Assembly: GCA_963575745.1 (NCBI GenBank)
Contig: CAUYUJ010020182.1
Location: 20,001-84,000, forward strand
DNA: 64,000 nt
Reading direction: 5' to 3'
Origin: Prorocentrum cordatum
Taxonomy: Eukaryota > Sar > Dinophyceae > Prorocentrales > Prorocentraceae
Under the pieces are notes generated by a model that searched no databases, was not told where the DNA came from, and saw only the letters and a list, made by a program, of their open reading frames with translations. Of the stretch, positions 49,022 to 60,005 are shown one piece after another. The first letter of the stretch is position 1. The number at the start of each line of letters is the position of its first letter. The translations under genes and the position numbers were made by a program.

Positions 49022-50400
49022 ACAAACTCCCACCCCCAGCGCAGCCCACGTGGCGTCGAGGAAATGCCACGCCTGCCACGCCCTGGGAGCCTGCAGCGCA
49101 TTGGGCCCCCACCCCCAGCGCACCCCGTGTGGCGGCGAGGATACGACACGCCTGCCACGCACTGGGAGCCTGCAGCGCGGTGGGCCCCCACCCCCAGCGC
49201 ACCCCCTGTGGCGTCGAGGAAATGCCACTCATGCTAGGCCCTGCGACATTGGCGCGTGTAGAGACCGCGGTGGGCCCCCACCCCCAGCGCACCCCCTGTG
49301 GCGTCAAGGAAATGCCACACCTGCTAGGCCCTGCGACATTGGCGCGTATAGAGACCGCGGTGGGCCCCCACCCCCAGCGCACCCCCTGTGGCGCCGAGGA
49401 AACGCAACTCCTGCTAGGCCCTGCGACATTGGCGCGTATAGAGACCGCGGTGGGCCCCCACCCCCAGCACACCCCCTTGTGGCGTCAAGGAAATGCCAAT
49501 CTTGCTAGGCCCTGCGACATTGGCGCGTATAGAGACCGCGGTGGGCCCCCACCCCCAGCGCACCCCCTGTGGCGTCGAGGAAACGCCACTCCTGCTAGGC
49601 CCTGCGACATTGGCGCGTATAGAGACCGCGGTGGGCCCCCACCCCCAGCGCACCCCTGTGGCGTCGAGGAAATGCCACGCCTGCTAGGCCCTGCGACATT
49701 GGCGCGTATAGAGACCGCGGTGGGCCCCCACCCCCAGCGCACCCCCTTGGCGTCGACCACGCCTGCTAGGCCCTGCGACATTGGCGCGTATAGAGACCGC
49801 GGTGGGCCCCCACCCCCAGCGCACCCGCTGTGGCGTCGAGGAAATGCCACTCCTGCTAGGCCCTGCGACATTGGCGCGTATAGAGACCGCGGTGGGCCCC
49901 CACCCCCAGCGCACCCCCTGTGGCGTCGAGGAAATGCCACTTCTGCTAGGCCCTGCGACATTGGCGCGTATAGAGACCGCGGTGGGCCCCCACCCCCATC
50001 GCACCCCCTGTGGCGCCGAGGAAACGCAACTCCTGCTAGGCCCTGCGACATTGGCGCGTATAGAGACCGCGGTGGGCCCCCACCCCCAGCGCACCCCCTT
50101 GTGGCGTCGAGGAAACGCCACTCCTGCTAGGCCCTGCGACATTGGCGCGTATAGAGACCGCGGTGGGCCCCCACCCCCAGCGAGGTGGGCCCCCACCCCC
50201 AGCGCACCCCTTGTGGCGTCGAGGAAACGCCGCGCCTGCTAGGCCCTTCGACATTGGCGCGTATAAAGACCGCGGTGGGCCCCCACCCTCATCGCACCCC
50301 CTGTGGCGCCCAGGAAATGCCACGCCTGCCACGCTTTGAGGGCCTGCAGCGCATAGGGCCCCCACCCCAAGCGCACCCCCTGTGGCGTCGAAGGAATGCC
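49022..50400. repeat. 90-bp minisatellite, about 16 units with variant end units
   Basis: Unit: TGGCGTCGAGGAAATGCCAC, CCTGCTAGGCCCTGCGACAT, TGGCGCGTATAGAGACCGCG, GTGGGCCCCCACCCCCAGCG, CACCCCCTG. The first three units (49050-49205) and the last full one (50304-50385) are a shorter variant in which CCACGC..GGGAGCCTGCAGCGC replaces the CTAGGCCC..GAGACCGCG part. The period is 3 x 30, so frames stay open on both strands (30-residue repeats). No evidence that it is translated. Confidence 0.95.
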
Positions 50401-50404
50401 CTGT

Positions 50405-50545
50405 GGTGTGCTATGCTGTGCTGTGCTGCTGTGCGGTGAGCTCTGCCGTGCTGTGCTGAACTGAGCTGAGCTGAACTGTGCTCAGCTGTGCCGTGCTGAG
50501 CTGAGCTGAGCGGAGCTGAGCTGTGCTGAGCAGTGCTGTGAGGAG
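50405..50545. repeat. AGCTG/TGTGC pentanucleotide array
   Basis: GAGCTGAGCTG and GTGCTGTGCTG words. Abuts the 90-bp minisatellite. Confidence 0.9.
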
Positions 50546-51029
50546 GAGGGGGAAGAGTGAGGTGTGTGAGAGAGAGAGAGAAAGAGACGGAGAGGGAGGT
50601 GGGCGGGTGAGACGCGGGTGCGGCGCGGCAGGGAAGAAAACCAAAACCCCACGAAACATGCGGGGGAAAACGCAGGAAATGGACGTCCGAGCGATGGCCA
50701 GAGGAGGTTCATGCATAGCTGCTGCTCCTGGGGGCCAGCGTGGCGCGCAGGGGGCCGCGAGCGGGCGCAAGGGGTTGAATGGACAGGCTGGGCCCGCGGT
50801 GGCCTCCGACACCGGCCTAGGGAGAGCGCGCCGGTCATCCTGCAGCCGGCGCGATCGAGGTGTCGGCGGGCAAAGATGTCGCACGCCACGACCAACGTCG
50901 ACTGTGCAAATGCGTTCGCCCGTACGCGTAGAGACGTCCCAGAAGACACGGTGGCGAGCCGATCGGCTGAGGAAGATGCGACGTTTGCGCTGGGAGCAGC
51001 ACGACAGCAATCCATGAACATCGCGGGGA
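50546..51029. other. Unassigned, upstream of the LINE relic
   Basis: GA-rich 50565-50605, then GC-rich. Frames around 50880-51030 may belong to the LINE but no motif is clear. Confidence 0.4.
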
Positions 51030-52915
51030 GGGGCGGAAGCAGACGTGATCAGCGCGACGGGAGCGCAGATGGGGTTTTGTTGGGCACCGCGGGACTTCGA
51101 CGATTGGTACAACCCTGCGGTGGCGGCGTGGCTGGCAGAAGATGGGAATGGACCAAACGGACTACTCAAGGCGTTTTGTCTTGCGACGGGGAGATACTAC
51201 ATGGTTATCAGTGTGCACATTCATGGATGACGTCACGGAGCTGCATGCATGGGTGGGGGAGGAATCTAGCTGTGGCGTTGCGGTTGAATTGAACCTAGTG
51301 ATTACGAAGTTGGAGGAGAAGGCGCAGGAGGGGGGCAGCTGGTCACGTGACCCGTCAAGGACAGGGCACATGCTCTGCAACCCGGGGGAAGGGTGGCAAA
51401 GCACGGCAGGGAAGCTCGGGAGCACGGCGGGCATACTCTTGGGAACCAAGGCGCGGGAGTTCCAGGCACTCGGACCCTGCCTTGCACACGACGGGTGATA
51501 TGGGAGTAGAGGTGCGGAGGAGGACAGGGGCGGCGAGGAGGGCGTGGAGGCTCGCAGGAGTTTCCTGGAAGTCCGACGCGCCCAGAGAAGTTCGCCGAAT
51601 GATGTTCGCTGCGTTTGTGCAGGGAGCGGCCCTGGGCGGGCTCGCGAGCATGGCGTTGAAAACCAGGCAGACGGATGCGATCGACACGGCGCCCTGTAAG
51701 ATGCTGAGGAGTCTGGACCAAAGTATTTGTTCGTGGCAGCAAAGGGACGGGGCGGTTCGCCAGCATAGCAATGAGGAAAGCGTCCTGAAGTTGAAGATTA
51801 CCCGCGCTGCGACGGAGCTTCGAATTAGGATGCTGAAGTGGTATAGGAAGTGGGCAGCGTCTCCTGAAGCCCATGGACAAGTGACAGCTGCAGCGTGCGG
51901 CAGGGGCCCCAGGCGCAGCATCCGCATCCGCATCCAGAGACGCGCTCGCCCTCGTGCCAGCTCAAGGATCGGCTCGAGGCGAACGGCAGGCGGCAACTCC
52001 AGACTACAAGTACCAGCGCAAGGGAGGACGCGGGGAGGACACGGACCTGGTGGAGGCGGTGATGTCCCTGCGGACGTTGGGGCTACGACAGGGCATGCTG
52101 CCACGCGAGCGCGAACACATGCTACGCCTTGCTTATTAGGTGGACAAGACAAATAAGACGGCCAAGACAAGATCGGCCTGGAGGCTGGGTTGTCTTCCTA
52201 CGCGGCGGTGGCGAGAAAATGCAGGGGCGCGGGCTTGGCTCGCCGCGCGCGCGCGCGGCCGCGGGGGCGTTCGACGGGCTTGTCGAGGACGCGGTAGAGG
52301 GGCTGCACAACTGAAGGCGTACCAAAATCTGCTCCAGGGGCCGAATTGCCCGAAGTTCCTGATGGAGCCCTTCGGCCGCCTTCGGGTAAAGAGGAGGCGT
52401 CGAGCGAGGAGGGCACGCAGGAGGACAACAGCAGGGTGACGATCAGCCTCAACATGAAACGGGGGCGGACGTGGCGCTGCTGCTCGAGCGCTCCAGGACG
52501 GAAGCGGAGGGCGAGGTGCCACCCGTCGGCATCCTGCGGAGGGCCGTGGCGGAGGCGCGCGAGGGCGCCGGCGGCAGCAGGAGCGACGGGCCAGCACCCC
52601 CAAGGGCGAGCCGACCAGGGCGAGGGGAGAGGCAGCCGCACGGGCTGCAGGCGCTGAGCCGGTCGGGCGACGGCTGGCCCCGAGCGTCGTGCGGCTTGCC
52701 GGAGGGCCCACTTCAGACCGTGCCTCGAGCAGAGATCGCGGCGTTCGCTCGCGCGCTGTAGAATCCGGCTGGCCGCATCCTGTTCGTCACCGAGCGCCTC
52801 CCGCTGCTCTCGGGGCGGCGGGCTGGCAGGCAGGAGCGGCCGCGCGCTGGCGCTAACGCTGACCTGTGGCAGCGTGTCGCCCGCGTTGCTGGCGATGTCG
52901 AGGCGGAGGCGTAGG
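51030..52915 (+). pseudogene. Decayed LINE: RT palm end, thumb/linker and RNase H
   Basis: 'LSVCTFMDDVTELHAWVG' (about 51211-51265) is a motif C with both Asp. After a frameshift near 51490: 'VEVRRRTGAARRAWRLAGVSWKS', 'VRRMMFAAFVQGAALGGLASMAL', 'APCKMLRSL' and 'RQHSNEESVLKLKITRAATELRIRMLKWYRKWAASPEAH', the thumb/linker of dinoflagellate LINEs as I recognise it. 51954-52135 in another frame: 'YKYQRKGGRGEDTDLVEAVMSL', a linker segment. 52650-52915: 'LQTVPRAEIAAFARAL' with the RNase H Glu, TAG at 52759, 'GRILFVTERLPLLSG' (expected VTDC, Asp now Glu) and 'GANADLWQRVA'. The C-terminal RNase H block is missing. Several frameshifts. Confidence 0.7.
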
Positions 52916-53440
52916 ATGGCACAGGGAGGGGTCCAGCGCGCGAGACGCCTGCTGGCCATCGCAGGGGGGACGAGGGATCTGCGGGGTCTCTCGGTTGTGA
53001 AGCCTGGTCCGAAAAACAGGCTCGCCTAGGCCAAGCCAGCCGATCCCTTTCTCAAGCAGGTTCGTTGATCGTTCGCCCGTGCTTGTTTTCCGCCGTGTGG
53101 CTTTCGACCTCTCGGTGGGATGCCGCGGGAGTGTGGGGGCACCAGTGCTCGCCGCCCGCGGCCCAGAGCACCCGCGGGTTTCCAGACTTCCCACAGAGAG
53201 GGGGAGGGAGAGATCAGCGTGAGCGGGGCAGCTGCGCTCAGTGGAGCAGCCGGCCCCATCGTCGGCACGAGGTACGACCTCTCCTGTGCCGACGCGGCAC
53301 CGCGTCAGCGCCAGTCGAGAGGCGCAACGGCGGGCCCCGCAGGCCCCGTCCGACGGCAGTCCGTGCTTGAAAGCGGGGCCACCCCACATTTCCGCAGATC
53401 ATATCAGATCATACCATGTTACCATATCATATCCTCCATC
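52916..53440. other. Unassigned intergenic
   Basis: GC-rich to 53390, then a short AT-rich ATATCAGATCATACCATG stretch. No gene recognised. Confidence 0.5.
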
Positions 53441-53449
53441 GCCCTCCTC

Positions 53450-53920
53450 CTCCACCCTCCTCCTCCTCCTCCTCCTCCTCCTCCTCCTCCTCCTCCTCCT
53501 CCTCCTCCTCCTCCTCCTCCTCCTCCTGCTCCTCCTCCTCCTCCCTCTCCTTCTCATCCTCCTCCTCCCTCTCCTCCTTCTCTTCCTCCCTTCTCAACGA
53601 CGGCGGCCCCCGGCGGGAAAGCCTGCCGCCAGGCGCGGTCGGAGGGGGCCGTCGTGAGAGCAATTGGCCGGGGGCCCCTGCCGCGCGGGGCGGGGCGGGG
53701 CGGTCGAGGCGGCGGAGGAGCAGCAGCGGGGAGGAGGGAGAGAGGGGAGGGGAGGGAGGGATGGGGAGGGGAGGGGAGGGGGGAGAGAGGGGAGGGAGGG
53801 GAGGGGAGGGAGGGGAAGGGAGGGGAGGAGGGAGGGGAGGGGAGAGGGAGGGAGGAGGGAGAGAGGGGAGGGAGGGGAGGGGAGGGGGGAGGGGAGGGTC
53901 GACAGGGCGGGTGCGGCCGC
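53450..53920. repeat. (TCC)n array and (GGGGAGG)n array
   Basis: TCC 53456-53600. 53690-53905 is GGGAGGGGAGG-type G-rich repeat with many G-runs, able to form G-quadruplexes. Confidence 0.9.
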
Positions 53921-54108
53921 AAAAAGACCCTCACAGGAAGCCCAACCTTGAAAACCTGCGCGCGGGGTGCACTCGAGGAAAAGCCGGGAGCATCCCGAAC
54001 GCAGCAGCGTCTGCAACGGCTGCAAGCCACCGCGCAGCACGCGCAGCGAAGAATCTGATGATAGTTTGACGAAAAGCATGTGGCTTCTTGAGGCGCGCCC
54101 CCACTGTA

Positions 54109-54314
54109 GGCCTCCCAGGTGGGGTCCGAGTGGGATGGGGTCGGGGGGCGCGCCGCATGACCGTTGCATCGGCGAGGCGGCTCGATGCGGAGCTCGATGT
54201 TCTCCACGCCGACGGCGCCGATGCATCGCCGACATCGCCGATGCATCCACCATGCATCAGCGATGCGGCGCGACCCTCCCACCCCACCTATTCGGACCTC
54301 ATCCAGGATGCCTC
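54109..54314. mobile_element. MITE-like TIR element, copy d
   Basis: 206 bp between TA dinucleotides (54107-54108 and 54315-54316). Left GGCCTCCCAGGTGGGGTCCG, right (reverse complement) GAGGCATCCTGGATGAGGTC. Interior CGATGCATCGCCGACATCGC words as in copy c. Confidence 0.75.
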
Positions 54315-54371
54315 TAGAGGGAAAGGGAGAGGATCGGCGGCGAGCGATGGGTGGGAACGGAACAGGAGCAG

Positions 54372-54510
54372 GCCTTTTCAGAAGGCCCGTAAATCCCCCG
54401 GCCTTCTGAGAAGTTGCCCAAGCCTCCTCGGAAAACACAGAGGACTTCTCAGCGCGAGGGCTTCTGAGAAGTCCCGCCGCCATCTGAGAAGGCCTTTTCC
54501 TTGTCAGTTC
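54372..54510. repeat. CTTCTGAGAAG repeat cluster
   Basis: Five or six copies of CTTCTGAGAAG/CTTCTCAG-type near-palindromes at 20-35-bp spacing. Weaker echoes at 60195-60360. Confidence 0.7.
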
Positions 54511-55736
54511 CCCCTTCGCCCGCCGCCGAGAGGAGGGAGAGGAAGGTGAGGAGGGAAAGGAGAGAGAGGAGGGAAAGAGGAGGGAGAGGAGGGCGGGAGG
54601 GCAAGCTGGGTGCGGTCGCGCCTCGTCTATCAGCCTATCCCTCCCTCCAAACCCTTCCCGTGGCGCTGATGTGTCCGTATCCGCGGACGCGTGCCATAGC
54701 CGACGCGCGACTCACACAGAAAGACCACTTCGTGTTATGTGCAATCGGAAAGTGGGGAGCTGCGTGCACAGGAGGAGGAGGAGGAGGTGGCGGGTGATCA
54801 GGAGGATGAGCGGGAGGAATAGGATGAAGACGAATAGCAGCAGCAGCAGGAACTGAAGCGGAAGGAACGGGAGGGAATGGAGGACCAGGGGAAGGCGGAG
54901 GAGGGAAATGAGGGGGCGACAACGATGAATCCATATTCGGATTCTGAAAAGTGGCCCTTGCTGGGCCGAGACGAACAGCATCAGTTGGAATTGGAGTTGA
55001 AGGAGCGGGAGGGACAGGAGGACCAGGGGAAGGCGGAGGAGGAGAAGTCATGAGCGGGACCACAATGAAGCAATCTTCGCGCCATCCTGAACGATTGGAA
55101 CAACGTCCCGTTCCAAAAATGAGGCCCACGCTGCAGCGAGAACACCTTCTTGAAACACCGAAGACAATTGTATGGTTTGAAGTCGGGTGCGTAAAGAAAA
55201 CAGCACGCGGAGGGGTCGGGAGATCTTGCGCACAATTTTAGGGGAGGAGGGAGAGTAGTATTCAGACTGTTTAATTATGGAGGGAGAGGTGGAGGATGAG
55301 CAGGGGAGGGGACGGGGGAGCGATTGGAGAAGAGGGTTGATGAGAATGTATGAATCGAGGAAGGGGGATGACGAGGAGGAAGAGGAGTGGAAGGAGGAGT
55401 AGGGAGGAGGCCTGGGCGGAAGTTGGGAGGAAGGAGAGGCGGACGAGGAGGAAGATGGGGAGGTGGGGGGAAGGAGGAGGAGGAGGAGGAGGACCAGTGT
55501 AAACCCAAGGGCCATCCATGATGTTAGAGTAAACCCTCCCTCCTGGCTCCCTCTTCACAGGGCCCTACAACGGTTCAATTCCATTGATGTAACTGCCTCG
55601 TTGGAAGACACCCGCTTGAAGACCCTGAAGCATGCCAAAACATTGTTCTCGGGATTCCAAGTCCTGAACCTTTCCAAAACACCATTTCTGGTACGCCGAT
55701 GATGGGAATAGGTGGAACTCTTCAAAGTTTGCTAAA
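54511..55736. other. GA-rich low-complexity, no recognised gene
   Basis: GGAGGAAGAGG-type sequence interleaved with ordinary DNA (55060-55240, 55510-55730). No motif recognised. Confidence 0.5.
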
Positions 55737-56232
55737 CGAATGTGCGCGGCGCTCAGGCGAGAGCCACATGTTGAAAAGGAGCCGCCCTCAATCCGTGAAG
55801 CTTTTGCAAATTGTTGAAAACGAATGTGCGCCGCGCTGAGGCGAGAGCCACATGTTGAAAACGACCCGCCCTCGATGTGTGAAAATCTTGCAAAAGTTTA
55901 AAAAAGAATGTGCGCGGCGCTACTGCGGGAGCCACATTTTGAAAACGACCCGCCCTCAGTATGTAAAGCTCTTTCGAACTTCTAAAACGAATGTGCGCCG
56001 CGCTAAGGCGAGAGCCACATTTTGAAAATCACCCCCCCCCTCAATCCGTGAAGCTCTTGCAAAGTTTTGAAACGAATAGGCGCCTCGCTAGGGCGAGAGC
56101 CACATTTTGAAAACTACCCGCCCTCAATCCGTGAAACTCGTGTTGTAAATTTAACAACGAATGTGCGCCGCGCTGAGGCGAGAGCCACATTTTGGAAACC
56201 ACCCGCCCTCTATCTGTGAAGCTGTTGCCAAT
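55737..56232 (-). repeat. ~84-bp satellite, antisense block (6 units)
   Basis: Units at about 55738, 55823, 55906, 55988, 56075 and 56159: GAATGTGCGCCGCGCTGAGG, CGAGAGCCACATTTTGAAAA, CGACCCGCCCTCAATCCGTG, AAGCTCTTGCAAAGTTT. The reverse complement of this unit forms the block at 44362-44680. Units differ by point changes and 1-3-bp indels. Confidence 0.9.
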
Positions 56233-58265
56233 GTCTCAGCTTCAGAGGCATAAATGGTGAGCTTGTATCAAGCGAAACGCCCAGCTCGCCCTAAACACTG
56301 GCCTCGGGGTGCGACAGGGAGAAGTTTTGTGTAAGGAAAAGGAATAGAGGAGGCGGGGGAGGGGGAGGAGGAGGAGTGACGGGTCGAGGAGAAGGAGGCA
56401 GACGGAGAAGGAACATGAGGTCGAGGAGAAGGAGGGAGGATTGGGAATGGGGCATGTGGATTGCGAGATAGGGTCGAAGAGGAGGAGGCAGCGGAGAAAT
56501 AGGACGAGGGAACCGGAGCAGGAGGTGAAAGAGGACAAATATGGGGGAGGCCAGGGACAGGGGGGAGGAGGAGGTGGACGAGGAGCAATAGGAGGGAAGA
56601 AGCGACGATGAAGAGTTCGGGGCGGGGGGAAGGCGGGGGCGGACGAGAAGCAGAAAGAGGTAGATGAGGAGGAGAGGTGGAGGAGGAGGAGAAGCAGCAG
56701 CAGGAGTGGACGGAATAGGAGGAGGACGAGGAGGAGGAACTGAGGAGGAGGAGGGACTGAGGATGAGGAGAAGGAGGAGGAGAGGAGCGCGAGGAAGACG
56801 TTGACGGGACGGGAGAGGAGGGATTACGCACCCGTAACTCATTCACAGCGTCTTATTACGTCAGCAATCGCATGGGTTCCCAATGCCCTTCCCGGTTCGG
56901 GGCCGGGTGCAAACCATATTTGATTTAAACGTGTCCGTGTTACGTTCAGTTGTATATGTATTCCGACGACGTGCATGGAGTGAGTGATGACGGAGGAGAA
57001 AACACGAGAGAAGGGAGCACAAAGCATGACGATAACAGGAAGGAGGGCGGGAAGGAGGACGGGAGAAGGAGGCGGAGGAGGGGGAGCACGAGGAGGAGAA
57101 GGAGCAGGTATCAAAGAAGGGGGACCAGGCCGATGTCGAGGACGAGGGCAGGGGAGGAAGCAGAAGAGGAGCCGGAGGAGGAGAGGCAGGGGAGGAGCAG
57201 GAGGAGGAGCAGGAGGAGAAGCAGGAGGAGGAGCAGGAGGAGGAGGAGGAGGAGCAGGAGGAGGAGCAGGAGGAGGAGGAGGAGGGGGGGGGGGGAGGAG
57301 AGGAGGAGGGAGGAGAGGGAGGAGGAGGAGGAGGAGGAGGAGGAGGAGGAGAGGAGGAGAGGAGGGAGGGGGAAGAGGAGGAGGGGGGGAGGAGAGGAGG
57401 AGGAGGAGGAGGAGGAGGAGGAGGAGGAGGGAGGAGGAGGAGGAGGAGGAGGAGGAGGAGGAGGAGGAGGAGGAGGAGGAGAGGAGGAGGAGGAGGAGGA
57501 GGAGGAGGAGAGGAGGAGAGGAGGAGAGAGGGACGAGGAGGAGAGGGACGTGGAGGAGAGGGACACGGAGGGTGGGCGTCGGCAGCTCGGAGGCTCCGTG
57601 CGCGGCCCGGTGCTCGGTCCGCGGCGCGTACCCGGGCTGGGGGGCCCGCTTGCAAGAGGGGCGAAAGACGGCGCCTGGCGCGGACGAGTCGGTCACTGCT
57701 CTGCTCTCCGCTCCTGTCGTAGAGGAGAAGGGGGAGGAGGAGAAGGAGGAGGAGGATGAGGAGGAGAGTGAGGGAGGAGGAGGAGGAGGAGGAAGAGGAG
57801 GAGGAGAGAGAGGAGCGGAGGAGGAGGAGGAGGAGGAGGAGGAGGAGGAGGAGGAGGAGGAGAGTGAGGAGGAGAGTGAGGGAGGTGGAGGAGGAGGAGG
57901 AGGAGGAGGAGGAGGAGGAGGAGTAAAAATAATAATAAGACGAATATAATAATATTAATAATGATAATAAGAAGAGGAATACTAATAATAAGAATAATAA
58001 TAACAATAATAATAAGAATAATAAGAATAATAAGAATAATAATAATAAGAAGAAGAAGAATAAGAAGAAGAGGAGGAGGAGGAAGAGGAGGAGGAGGAGA
58101 GAGAGAGAGGAACGGAGGAGGAGGAGGAGGAGGAGGAGGAGGAGGAGAGTGAGAGTGAGGAGGAGGAGGAGGAGGAGGAGGAGGAGGAGGAGGAGGACGA
58201 GGACGACGACGAGGACGAGGAGGAGGAGGAGAAGGAGGAGGAGGAGGAGGAGATGGAGTAGGAGC
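56233..58265. repeat. Long GGA-rich region with AAT/AAG core
   Basis: Degenerate GGA to 57160, denser GGA arrays 57160-57560 and 57725-57925, an AATAATAAG block 57927-58065, then GGA to 58255. 56840-57000 and 57560-57720 are non-repetitive islands with no recognised gene. The very long open frames here are repeat artefacts. Confidence 0.9.
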
Positions 58266-59290
58266 AGAGTGAGGAGAGTGAGCAGAGTGAGGAGGAGCGA
58301 GGACGGGTTCGGAGGCCAGGGTCCGAGGTGTCAAGGAGCAGGAGGAGGACGGCGAAGGGGGGGGAGACGCAAGCAGGGAGCATAGAGCATGAATTGGCCT
58401 GGGTCTGGAAACCTGGGCCTGGAAGAGAAAGCGGCGAGACTCGAGAGGAAGAGGGGACATCAGCCAGCATCGCGGTGCAGCGCGCTCCGAGGTGCCCCGC
58501 CCTTGAAGAAGGCGAAGTTGTGCATACGCACGCACGCCCTGCGCCGAGATGCACGAACAGATTCCACCCCAAGATCCGGGCCTTCAGCGTGAGCAGCGGC
58601 AGGAGGTTTGACACGAGCCGCAGCTGCTGCTGCAGCTCAAGTGTCGAAGCCTCCATCACGCGCATCTGGAGGTTCGGCAACACGAGGCAAGCTGGCAGCA
58701 GCAGCCAGAGGAGGGGAAACGGGTCGAGGATGGGCCTTGCCATCAGGAGCAGGAGCAGGACCACCAAGAGCACTGAACATCGCATGGCCCGTGCGAGACG
58801 GCCGAACGCCCACATCGGGATGACCTGCACCCGTCGGCGACGAAATCCGAAGTCTACCCTCGTGGATAAACGATTCAGGCAAATTGATTGTCGGCGGGGG
58901 TAGGGTTCGGAATTGGTCGAACACGTGGCAAAATCAGAACCCCACCCCCGCCTTTCATAGATGCAGGATACTCGATGGTTCTTGGGGCTAGGGTTCGGAT
59001 GTCGCCACCTGACCAGCCTGGCGAACAACTCGAGAGCCCCCACTCAGCGTTGCTGCTGCCAGCGCCGCAACGGAGCCGCCCAGCGATGTCGACGCCAATC
59101 TGGGACGGCTGGCCGGCCCCTGTAGCCCAGCGCACCGAGGCACCGCAGAGACAGCGCTGCTCTGCGCACGCCTGCGCTCGGCCGCTTGCAACATGGCGCT
59201 CAGCAATCGTGCGGCGCGGCCGTCCAGCGGCCATGCGGGGCAGGGATGGGGGGGGGGAACGGGGGGCGCAGCGGGAGACGAGCCAGCGGG
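58266..59290. other. Non-repetitive island, no recognised gene
   Basis: Ordinary GC-rich DNA. The minus-strand frame 58480-59043 has Leu-rich hydrophobic stretches and the plus frame 58328-58903 is Arg/Ser-rich; neither shows a motif I can name. Could contain an exon of an unrecognised gene. Confidence 0.4.
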
Positions 59291-59357
59291 GGGGGAGGAG
59301 GAGTTGGAGGAGGAGGAGGAGGAGGAGGAGGCGGAGGAAGAAGAAGAAGAAGAAAAA

Positions 59358-59388
<31 letters not shown>

Positions 59389-60005
59389 AAGAGGAGGAGG
59401 AGGAAGAAGAAGAAGAAGAAGAGGAGGAGGAGCAGCAGGAGGAGGAGGAGTAGGCGAGGTCATCAGCAGGGGGACGGGGAGGTAGCAGGAGGAAGAGGAG
59501 GAGGTGGAGTTGGAGACGCAGGTCGTGGAGGAGGAGGAGGAGGAGGAGGAGGAGGAGGAGGAAGAGGAGGTCGGGGAGTTGGAGAAGGAGGAAGAGGAGG
59601 GGGAATAGAGGAAGAGGATGCTGATGCTGCTGCTGATGATGATGATGACGCTGATCATGATGATGATGAGTATTATGAGTATTATGGTGATGCTGATGAT
59701 GCTGATGATGCTGATGCTGATGATGATGATGATGGTGATGATGCTGATTCTGATGCTGATGCCGATGCCGATGCCGATGCCGATGCCGATGCGGATGCTG
59801 ATGCTGATGCTGATGCTGATGCTGATGCTGATGATGATGATGATGATGATGGTGGTGGTGATGATGATGATGATGATGATGATGAGGAGGAGGAGGAGGA
59901 GGATGATGATGATGATGATGGTGATGGTGATGGTGATGATGATGATGATGATGAAGATGATGATGATGATGCTGGTGCTGATGATGATGAGGAGGAGGAT
60001 TGATC
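59291..60005. repeat. (GGA)n, (GAA)n and (GAT)n compound array
   Basis: GGA/GAA 59295-59445, GGA 59530-59600, GAT with CGATGC words 59610-60000. Confidence 0.95.

Noticed and set aside
49003-50130. 375-codon plus frame with 30-residue repeats
   Set aside because: As many frames are open on the minus strand, and the period is exactly 90 bp. Reported as a minisatellite, not a gene.
49022-50400. Possible CRISPR array (regular repeats)
   Set aside because: Units are contiguous 90-bp tandem copies with no unique spacers, in a eukaryotic context.
56839-58535. Several 250-380-codon frames on both strands
   Set aside because: All span GGA/TCC arrays. Stop-free because of the repeat unit.
57982-59043. 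Minus frame with hydrophobic Leu-rich stretches (58480-59043)
   Set aside because: Possible membrane segments, but half of the frame is microsatellite and nothing else supports a gene.
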